The notes under the pieces were generated by a model. It made no database searches. It was not told the origin of the DNA and saw only the letters and a list, made by a program, of their open reading frames with translations. 64,000 nt of DNA from Branchiostoma floridae (taxonomy: Eukaryota; Chordata; Leptocardii; Amphioxiformes; Branchiostomatidae): contig NC_049986.1 of NCBI RefSeq assembly GCF_000003815.2, forward strand, positions 8,160,251 through 8,224,250. The letters run 5' to 3'. The stretch's first letter is position 1. The number at the start of each line of letters is the position of its first letter. A program made the position numbers and the translations under genes. Of this stretch, positions 59,601 to 64,000 are shown in pieces.

Positions 59601-62600
59601 GATGTTTGTAAATACTTACCATTGTACTAGTATGTACGTTATTGTTTGTATGAGGTCCAGGAAGATTAGTGGCGTGTCCTCGGGTACGTTATTAGTGGAT
59701 TTTCTAATGAAGTCTCAAAGCCTCAAAGTCCCTTGCTCTTTTTGACAAGCACAATGAACTGTGGACGACAACTTAACATCCCATCCTTAGGACTGCAACC
59801 CTTTCTGGTAGCATGCATGTCATAGCTAACAGTAAGAGAGGACTTACGGTGTAGATACGGGTTCTGCTGCTGCATCAGTCCCTGTAACACACCCTGTATC
59901 ATAGCTAACAGTAAGAGAGGACTTACGGTGTAGATACGGGTTCTGCTGCTGCATCAGTCCCTGTAACACACCCTGTATCATAGCTAACAGTAAGAGAGGA
60001 CTTACGGTGTAGATATGGGTTCTGCTGCTGCATCAGTCCCTGTAACACTCCCTGTATCATAGCTAACAGTAAGAGAGGACTTACGGTGTAGATATGGGTT
60101 CTGCTGCTGCATCAGTCCCTGTAACATTCCCTGTATCATAGCTAACAGTTAGAGTGGACTTACGGTGTAGATACGGGTTCTGCTGCTGCATCAGTCCCTG
60201 TAACACACCCTGTATCATAGCTAACAGTAAGAGAGGACTTACGGTGTAGATATGGGTTCTGCTGCTGCATCAGTCCCTGTAACACTCCCTGTATCATAGC
60301 TAACAGTAAGAGAGGACTTACGGTGTAGATACGGGTTCTGCTGCTGCATCAGTCCCTGTAACACACCCTGTATCATAGCTAACAGTAAGAGAGGACTTAC
60401 GGTGTAGATATGGGTTCTGCTGCTGCATCAGTCCCTGTAACACTCCCTGTATCATAGCTAACAGTAAGAGAGGACTTACGGTGTAGATACGGGTTCTGCT
60501 GCTGCATCAGTCCCTGTAACACTCCCTGTATCATAGCTAACAGTAAGAGAGGACTTACGGTGTAGATATGGGTTCTGCTGCTGCATCAGTCCCTGTAACA
60601 CTCCCTGTATCATAGCTAACAGTAAGAGAGGACTTACGGTGTAGATACGGGTTCTGCTGCTGCATCAGTCCCTGTAACACTCCCTGTATCATAGCTAACA
60701 GTAAGAGAGGACTTACGGTGTAGATACGGGTTCTGCTGCTGCATCAGTCCCTGTAACACTCCCTGTATCATAGCTAACAGTAAGAGAGGACTTACGGTGT
60801 AGATACGGGTTCTGCTGCTGCATCAGTCCCTGTAACACTCCCTGTATCATGTCACCCAGCTGTCCATCACCAGTACTGACAACTCCAGCCTGTGGAAGAC
60901 ATTGTAATTTGACTTTATTCAGGTTGCCACACGTACAAGTACAATACAAGTACAAGTACCATACAAGTCATTGTACTGATGTGAAACTTAAACAGAAACT
61001 TGTTGATGAGATTAGACATCCAGGTAATAAGATACGCCAAAAAGTAGTTACTCAAGCAACTGGATATGATTTTCCAAAATCATATCAAGGGCCAGGATAC
61101 AAACAACAGATACATGAGAGATGCTTTTTCAAAAGATTAGAAATCATTGACGATGTTGCAGCTTACTTGTGGCTGTGGTTGCTGTGGTGGCGGGGCCCGC
61201 GGCTGTTGGTTCTGGTTCTGACGGACCACGAGGAAGTGGCGAGAAGAACACGGCAGGAAAGGGTCGGTGGGGTTCAGTGCGACAGTCCCTGGGACGGCCA
61301 TGGGGCCCCTCCCCGGCTGCCCGGTGGTGAATCGAGGCAGGGGACGACCCATGTTACCCGGGGGCTGTGTGCCAGGTCTACCTGGGGCGGCGGTGCTAGT
61401 TCTTCCATTACCTGTAACGGGATTACATTGTACATTGGTCATATAGTACTAGTGCTGAGCTCCATTGCAAAAAGTTATTTCACTAACTAATGAACAGCTC
61501 TTGCATGTCTAAACCATGTTTGATATAAGGTCCAAAAATGTCATATTCTACACAAACAGACTATGAAAGGGTGCATTGATGGTGAAGGTTAGACATTCAG
61601 ATACATAATACATTAAATATGATAAATTAAACATACTGTAAGGTCTAATATCTAACAGAGTCATACAATATAACCAGCTGTGAACAGTAAACATGTCTTT
61701 GAAGAGAAGTGGACAAAGTACTGTAATTGCATTGAATTTCATGGGAATTCAATTTCATAGTAGGGAGAAAATGGAGTGTTTCTGGTGGTTTCAAGTTTGT
61801 CAGTAGGAAGGCAGGCAGAAAACAATAGATTTTGCAGTGGTTAAAGTTTGTGGTGCAGAGGTCAACATGATAAATGCAAACATAAAACCACTACAAAAAT
61901 GTCTGCATTTACAGAATGCAAATTGTATTGGCCTTATCCAGTTGTTTCTTGTATGAAATTTTGTAGACTGTACGGAACAGTACTGACCAGCTGGCTGTTG
62001 TTGGGGCGGCTGCTGCCCCTGACGCTGCCCAGGACCCGCCATGTTTGCTGCAGCCGTGGCTGCTGCAGTGGCTGCGGCTGCTGCTGCAGTAGCTGTGGCT
62101 GAGGCGGCATGCTGGGATACTTGCTGCATGATCTGCTGCATGAGTTGGGGCGGGGCCATGGGGATGGCTCCTGTGGAGAACCTGGCACCTGGAGGGTGGA
62201 TTAAAGGTCAAGTTACAAAACCTGTTTGTTTTAGCATAAAGTTTATCTGTGTTGGTAGAATATATTATAGAAAAAATGCTAACACTTTACTTCCAACACT
62301 GAATGAAATAAACTTTCTGATACTTTATCACCCCCTCCTGCAAAAGTGGTGTGTTCCTGACGTTACTGCTGGAGATAGAAGGGTCATTCTGTGAACAGGG
62401 TCAACGGAGATTGACCGAAAATTTAGAGGGGTAAGTCCCTATAGTTTAATTCAGTGTAGGAAGTAAAGTGTAAGAATTTTTTCTATAAACTTGTTTGTTG
62501 GTTCTACATTTGTATTTTATTCTATTCTATACTTAACTGGGCAAAGCCCCCTTAAGGCCACAATAAAGGGAATTCTGCTCAGTTGTCAGGAGGTGCAAGG

Positions 62601-63745
62601 TACCTGTGTGGCCGGTGGTGGTTTGATCATAAGGCCACAGGGCTTGAATTTTATTTTGTGGGTTAGGTGCAACCTAAAAAATTGGGTACACCAAAAATGT
62701 TTTGGGTGTACCACATCAAATAAAGTAGAATGTCTGAAAAACCTAATTACAAACCTTACTGCTACTCTTCTGAGCTTGAATCTGAAATGGGAGCTCTGTG
62801 ACAAAAATTCCAATTTTGGATGCACACCCAGTATTTTGAGCCCTAGGCCATGTTGATTTGATTATATGGATGACATCCACGCACACATAAATGTAAGATT
62901 GCTGCAAACACGTCACCATTCATGGTTGTCAGTTTGTTCGAAGATAAAACACACCTGCAGGGTTAGTTGTTGTTGTAAAGTGTCTGGTCACTGTCACACT
63001 CGGTCCAGGGGCGGAGGATGCAGGGGGTGCACCCTGAGCGGTGGAACTTGCAGTGGAACCTGTTGTGCTTGTCCCTGCAGACACACCTGCTATGACATCA
63101 AAACAAAGAACCAGCTAAAAAATGGCTCTACCCCTGTGCTGTTGCCAAGAACAATGTGGGACTCAGAAGCTATTAAAACTTGTAGCACAGAGACTGGTTT
63201 ACCTGGATGCCTGTTAAGGTCCTTTTAGACACACCTGCCATTATATCAAAACTAAGAGCCAGCTGAAAAACTGCTCCTCCCCTGTGGTATCACCAAAAAA
63301 CCTGGGGGGTTCAGAAACTGCTAGAACTTCTTTACCCTGTAGACCCTGACACACCTGTAATTACACAAAAACTAAGAGCGAGCTGATTGCTCCTCCCCTG
63401 TGGTATCACCAAAAAACTGGGGGATTTCGAAACTGCTAAACCTTAAAGCACAATGGCTTCTTTACCCTGTAGACCCGGACACACCTGTAATTACACAAAT
63501 ACAAATGTACTAAGATTCAGCTGGAATATGGTTTTACCCTTGTGGTGTCGCCAAAAAATTGTGGGACTGTTGAAACTGGAGCACAGTGACTGGTTTACCT
63601 GTGGAGGCCTGCTGAGGTCCCTGTCCAGGGGGGTGGATGGTTGCCGTGATACGGTTGATGTAGAAACCCTGGGGACCCATCTCCAGCATCACCAGGGGGT
63701 CAGAGGGGGTACCCCCTCCACCTATCACCTGTCGGAAGGTTGCAC
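50531..63745 (-). CDS. BAG6: BAG6 (BAT3/Scythe) orthologue, 3' 17 coding exons; 5' end off the window
   Basis: Seventeen minus-strand exons join in frame to about 857 codons with matching phases at every junction. Known role of the family: a nuclear and cytosolic chaperone scaffold with GET4/TRC35 and UBL4A. It captures hydrophobic segments, passes tail-anchored proteins toward ER insertion and sends mislocalised proteins to ubiquitination. What the sequence shows: a Pro/Gln-rich middle part, a conserved helical region, a nuclear-localisation-type PAKRRK before the end, and a C-terminal BAG-like domain matching vertebrate BAG6 closely (NDPNYTPERFP against EDPNYSPQRFP). The ubiquitin-like domain and N-terminal third must lie right of 63745. 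Some introns carry tandem copies of exon ends (see findings). Exon 13's donor is the weakest call. Span given; exons listed separately. Confidence 0.95.
50935..51065 (-). repeat. Short tandem repeat in BAG6 intron 16
   Basis: Four to five copies of an ~32-bp unit, CTCTTTCTGCAATATTCTTT plus GGCAAAAACAAAG. Open frames over it are artefacts. Confidence 0.85.
51106..51267 (-). CDS. BAG6: BAG6 exon 16, start of the BAG-like domain
   Basis: Acceptor CACATCACCAG, donor GAACAGCAG|GTACTA. 162 nt, phase 0 to 0. PEALKQAVLSSGVQPTTSME...TLHAAYEQQ aligns with SEAVSRAAKAAGARPLTSPE...EVQESYRQQ. Read-through of the donor stops after seven codons. Confidence 0.95.
51304..51692 (+). mobile_element. hAT-type MITE in BAG6 intron 15
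   Basis: TGGTACAGAAAATTCAGGAT...ACTGTACCGGTACCAACCCCTA, with GTGCACAA before 51312 and GTGCACAC after the element, an 8-bp duplication with one mismatch. The left end is eroded. Confidence 0.7.
51784..51891 (-). CDS. BAG6: BAG6 exon 15 with nuclear-localisation motif
   Basis: Acceptor CTCTCTCTGCAG, donor AGAAAG|GTGGGG. 108 nt, phase 0 to 0. DWVPVIQRDIETQRSLQPQP...FSDAYSTGIPAKRRK aligns with EWVPIIQQDIQSQRKVKPQP...LSDAYLSGMPAKRRK. The PAKRRK basic cluster is the known nuclear signal of the family. Confidence 0.96.
52072..52399 (-). repeat. BAG6: Tandem copies of the exon-14 end plus donor in BAG6 intron 14
   Basis: Units start near 52340, 52243, 52172 and 52072. Minus strand: exon end GCCTGCCATGGCAGTCAG...ACCTGCT|GTGAGTAGA, then a spacer with GTGGAGGACTTGTTGCTATG. 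Full exon-end copies with donor lie at 52302-52330 and 52131-52160; one unit has lost that part. They lack clear phase-neutral micro-exons. Confidence 0.8.
52400..52522 (-). CDS. BAG6: BAG6 exon 14
   Basis: Acceptor TTTTCCCCAG, donor CCTGCT|GTGAGT. 123 nt, phase 0 to 0. EPEAMDDEEEPAGAPGLPWQ then SVVPA precedes the conserved DWVPV of exon 15 (human PW...VPPEWVPI). Confidence 0.92.
52860..53100 (-). mobile_element. tRNA-derived SINE in BAG6 intron 13
   Basis: Minus strand: GTGGAGTAACTGTAGGGTAT, then GTCTGGGTTTGAATCCTGTC (B-box), then the family body ending near GGGTTTGGCC. Same family as 7.9 and 46.4 kb. Confidence 0.7.
53713..53835 (-). CDS. BAG6: BAG6 exon 13 (donor uncertain)
   Basis: Acceptor CCTATACCATACAG. 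It encodes VAEEVTPTPDNRAQEVTRAE then EVTSCQGQKRDRANAEESRP, a charged low-complexity linker. The donor chosen is CCACAA|GTGTGC, which keeps phase 0. GAGGAG|GTCACC and CAGGAG|GTTACC further upstream would also keep phase. Confidence 0.7.
53864..53968. mobile_element. MITE family B, short copy next to the exon-13 acceptor
   Basis: TACTGTAAATGCATTAAATT and CTTAAATGCATTTACAGT ends, 105 bp, with its edge 29 bp from exon 13. Confidence 0.75.
54322..54366 (-). repeat. BAG6: Duplicate of the exon-12 end and donor inside intron 12
   Basis: On the minus strand CAAACAG then GTGGCACACACTGCACCTGA...GCACCTGGCACT|GTGAGA is a diverged copy, 110 bp downstream, of the exon-12 end and donor. Between AAACAG and GTGAGA it reads 45 nt in phase 0 with no stop (VAHTAPESTPAAPGT), so it could be an alternative exon. 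No independent evidence that it is used. Confidence 0.7.
54433..54627 (-). CDS. BAG6: BAG6 exon 12
   Basis: Acceptor CCCCTATAACAG, donor GACACT|GTGAGA. 195 nt, phase 0 to 0. EVNPAILTWMQTMSTGHLRN and QIQHYYVRRE align with VNPSLVSWLTTMMGLRLQ and AILRYVRRV. The tail is Pro/Ala-rich. Confidence 0.95.
54816..55020. mobile_element. MITE family B in BAG6 intron 11
   Basis: TACTGTAAATGCAGAAACTT and ACTTAAATGCATTTACAGTA ends. Inner CCGCGAACTTAAAA and GGTGGTTTAATG words. 205 bp. Confidence 0.8.
55333..55463 (-). CDS. BAG6: BAG6 exon 11
   Basis: Acceptor GTTCTTTTCAG, donor AGGATG|GTAAGT. 131 nt, phase 1 to 0. DDAGFAQRLFEACRVAVQEW aligns with [30 protein letters not shown] aligns with LAAVINGRI. Confidence 0.95.
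55930..56074. repeat. (TTCTA)n-type degenerate pentanucleotide tract
   Basis: CTATTCTATTCC-like words for about 130 bp in BAG6 intron 10. A smaller patch is at 55645-55672. Confidence 0.85.
56075..56293. mobile_element. MITE family A (copy 5) abutting the BAG6 exon-10 donor
   Basis: Ends TAACATTAGTTCACCTTTAT and, inverted, TAACACCAGTTCACCTTTAT. The right end at 56293 is intron base +6 of exon 10: GTGAG belongs to the host and TAAC to the element. Confidence 0.8.
56299..56407 (-). CDS. BAG6: BAG6 exon 10
   Basis: Acceptor CTCTCACTCAG, donor CTACGG|GTGAGT. 109 nt, phase 0 to 1. NIDLVRTHTEFCRHHMYRVM aligns with VDIIRTNLEFLQEQFNSIAA. A MITE lies 5 bases beyond the exon end. Confidence 0.93.
56517..56570 (-). 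CDS. BAG6: BAG6 exon 9
   Basis: Acceptor TCTCTTACAG, donor GCCATT|GTGAGT. 54 nt, phase 0 to 0. AAVGRILDSMQCYITDAI corresponds to the ATHTLITGLEEYVRESF helix. Confidence 0.88.
56694..56850. mobile_element. MITE family A (copy 6, internally deleted) in BAG6 intron 8
   Basis: The left end TAATGCTATTTCACCTTTAT pairs with the right end TGGATAAAAGTGAACTAGCG then TTA. About 157 bp. Confidence 0.75.
56890..57845 (-). repeat. 23-bp minisatellite filling BAG6 intron 8
   Basis: Unit ACACCTTCTGAGATAAATGA plus TTG, alternating with ...GATGATTGATGG (46-bp dimer), about 42 copies with some 19-20-bp variants. It begins 18 bp past the exon-8 donor. On the minus strand all three frames are open for 240-300 codons, because 23 is not a multiple of three and the unit has no stop. 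The peptides (SQKVSIIYLRRCQ...) are therefore repeat artefacts. Each unit also contains TCTCAGAAGGTGTC, with AG and GGTGT splice-like words. Confidence 0.92.
57863..58029 (-). CDS. BAG6: BAG6 exon 8
   Basis: Acceptor CGTGACCACCAG, donor ATCCAG|GTAAGG. 167 nt, phase 1 to phase 0. FLAELFQLLTSSFTFLDLMR and RPQLEQFV...PTQANIQ align with FFGALLSLLCQNFSMVDVVM and QPQLRSFF...PTPSNIR. One of the best-conserved blocks. Confidence 0.95.
58030..58462 (-). other. BAG6 intron 7
   Basis: AT-rich, about 430 bp; nothing recognised. Confidence 0.6.
58463..58748 (-). CDS. BAG6: BAG6 exon 7
   Basis: Acceptor TCACTTCCAAG, donor GAAGAAG|GTAAAC. 286 nt, phase 0 to phase 1. It has a Ser/Thr-rich start (TMSSSSTNTTTTTTAG), a Pro-rich linker, then SDETFHSLIGGIGGFMQQ and ETIADFLTRISPEYNI. 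These align with EFFTSVVQGVLSSLLG and ESIAAFIQRLSGSSNI of vertebrate BAG6. Confidence 0.93.
58749..59206 (-). other. BAG6 intron 6
   Basis: Contains a CTACTAC/ACTACCACC imperfect trinucleotide stretch (59027-59080). Nothing else recognised. Confidence 0.6.
59207..59406 (-). CDS. BAG6: BAG6 exon 6
   Basis: Acceptor CCTTTTTTTAG, donor AGGGAG|GTAGGG. 200 nt, phase 1 to phase 0. It encodes QGAPGTGPRGPP, NPQAIVNMFDAILQPP and FSTTFQDIVQDGIRE. The hydrophobic helices resemble the middle part of BAG6. Confidence 0.9.
59822..60795 (-). repeat. BAG6: 79-bp tandem array: 12 extra copies of the BAG6 exon-5 end with its donor
   Basis: Donors GTAAGT recur every 79 bp from 60794 down to 59846. Minus-strand unit: a 22-nt spacer starting GTAAGTCCTCTC and ending TTACTGTTAG, then 57 nt encoding PMIQGVLQGLMQQQNPYLH when joined in frame. 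The spacer has a donor at one end and a pyrimidine-rich acceptor at the other. Twenty-two nt is below known animal intron sizes, but skipping a unit gives 101 nt. Base changes between copies in the 57 nt are two synonymous sites (Gly, Pro) and one Val to Met. Read straight through, the array shifts frame and stops. Confidence 0.9.
60796..60889 (-). CDS. BAG6: BAG6 exon 5, whose 3' end is copied 12 more times in the next intron
   Basis: Acceptor TGTCTTCCACAG, donor CTACACC|GTAAGT. 94 nt, phase 0 to phase 1. It encodes AGVVSTGDGQLGD then MIQGVLQGLMQQQNPYLH, matching vertebrate AQMVSGLVGQLLMQP. The last 55 bases and the donor are the seed of the 79-bp array that follows. Any of the 13 donors could in principle be used. 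Confidence 0.9.
61167..61411 (-). CDS. BAG6: BAG6 exon 4
   Basis: Acceptor ATCCCGTTACAG, donor CCACAA|GTAAGC. 245 nt, phase 1 to phase 0. It encodes GNGRTSTAAPGRPGTQPPGN, a segment LNPTDPFLPCSSRHFLVV, and a Pro/Gln tail (APPPQQPQPQ). The LPCSSRHF segment looks ordered compared with its surroundings. Confidence 0.9.
61719..61915. mobile_element. MITE family B in BAG6 intron 3
   Basis: TACTGTAATTGCATTGAATT and the end GTCTGCATTTACAG. The inner arms are decayed at CpG sites compared with 14.67 kb, consistent with an older copy. Confidence 0.65.
61988..62188 (-). CDS. BAG6: BAG6 exon 3
   Basis: Acceptor CCACCCTCCAG, donor CAGCTG|GTCAGT. 201 nt, phase 1 to phase 1. It encodes APPQLMQQIMQQVSQHAA, then an Ala/Thr run (TATAAAAAATAAATAAA) and a Gln/Pro tract. 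The Ala run is coded by mixed GCN codons. Plus-strand frames across it are shadows. Confidence 0.9.
62848..62890. repeat. Short copy of the 29.8-kb inverted-repeat arm
   Basis: GCCATGTTGATTTGATTATA...TGGATGACATCCACGC matches arms at 29847 and 30272. It lies in BAG6 intron 2. Apart from this, 62189-62954 shows nothing identifiable. Confidence 0.7.
62955..63086 (-). CDS. BAG6: BAG6 exon 2
   Basis: Acceptor CATAGCAG, donor CTGCAG|GTGTGT. 132 nt, phase 1 to phase 1. A Ser/Thr/Ala/Pro linker (SAGTSTTGSTASS, APPASSAPGPS) ending VTVTRHFTTTTNP; no fold expected. Confidence 0.85.
63087..63598 (-). repeat. BAG6 intron made of four tandem ~120-148-bp copies
   Basis: Unit joints lie at 63229, 63349 and 63479. 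Each joint reads, on the minus strand, acceptor-CAG|GTGTGTC (the start of the downstream exon). At the 63229 joint a degraded copy of the upstream exon's end follows, GGACCTTAACAGGC then ATCCAG|GTAAACC. So the duplicated unit is the whole small intron plus both exon edges. The micro-exons are not phase-neutral (32 nt in one copy) and look like decoys. Confidence 0.75.
63599..63745 (-). CDS. BAG6: BAG6 exon 1 of those in the window
   Basis: Acceptor CCCCTCCCCCAG, donor CCACAG|GTAAAC. It begins with two bases of a split codon and ends with one (phase 1). It encodes ATFRQVIGGGG and DPLVMLEMGPQGFYINRI, the latter resembling EPVVMMHMNIQ of vertebrate BAG6. The previous exon is beyond the window. 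Confidence 0.85.
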
Positions 63746-64000
63746 CTGGGGGAGGGGGTATATGTTAAGTAGACAGCAGTCGGAGTGTACGGAGTGAATG
63801 TCAAAACAATACACATTCTGCCATAATGTTTGCCCTTCCTGCAATTCGCTTGTTCTTGTTCTACGTGTATCTTACAATAAAGAAAAATCCTTTACATGTT
63901 CCTGGAGCCTGATGATTTCTTGATTTCTACCACTAAAAATCACACATCAAGGTACAAACTAATAAGTAATACATACAATCATCAATTTCTATCAAATATA

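Noticed and set aside
60849-61490. 213-codon plus-strand frame
   Set aside because: Antisense shadow over BAG6 exons 4 and 5, which have matched splice phases and clear homology on the other strand.
61848-62394. Ala/Cys-rich plus-strand frames
   Set aside because: Antisense of the Ala/Gln/Pro codons of BAG6 exon 3.
1-64000. CRISPR array, bacterial operons or phage
   Set aside because: Introns, SINEs, MITEs and a metazoan BAG6 show this is animal DNA; the tandem repeats lack the spacer pattern of CRISPR.

Overview
The window is animal nuclear DNA, most likely from a lancelet (Branchiostoma). It has split genes with GT/AG introns, very little coding sequence, and many short inverted-repeat elements and tRNA-derived SINEs. 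The conserved gene at the right end is a clear orthologue of vertebrate BAG6 (BAT3/Scythe). The lancelet assignment is an inference from repeat style and protein divergence; a sequence search would settle it.

Layout: 1-6.1 kb is the edge of a 211-bp tandem satellite with two assembly gaps. 6.1-13.3 kb is repeat-rich and non-genic, with a possible 5'UTR exon ending at 9961. 13.8-17.0 kb holds a two-exon plus-strand gene for a 178-aa secreted or membrane-anchored, low-complexity protein. 17-35.5 kb has no convincing gene; it holds a 2.1-kb Harbinger-like element with a LINE fragment inside it, hAT-type MITEs and several fold-back elements. 35.6-37.3 kb is a single-exon gene for a 575-aa protein with a signal peptide, a cysteine-free disordered body and a GPI-like C-terminus. 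37-50 kb is again repeats, including a 27-bp minisatellite open on both strands. 50.5-63.7 kb, minus strand, carries the last 17 coding exons of BAG6, about 857 codons; the ubiquitin-like N-terminus lies beyond the right edge.

The most unusual structure is inside BAG6. In four introns, short tandem duplications have copied an exon end together with its splice donor, and in one or two cases an acceptor as well. The largest is a 79-bp unit with 13 donor copies. Each unit holds a potential 57-nt, phase-neutral micro-exon encoding a 19-residue Gln/Leu/Met repeat, separated by only 22 nt. A MITE also abuts a BAG6 donor at intron position +6.

BAG6 works with GET4/TRC35 and UBL4A in handing tail-anchored proteins to the ER pathway and in quality control of mislocalised proteins. 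The residues expected for its C-terminal BAG-like domain and nuclear-localisation motif are present. The two plus-strand genes share one layout (signal peptide, disordered body, C-terminal hydrophobic segment) but show no sequence relationship by eye, and I recognise neither.
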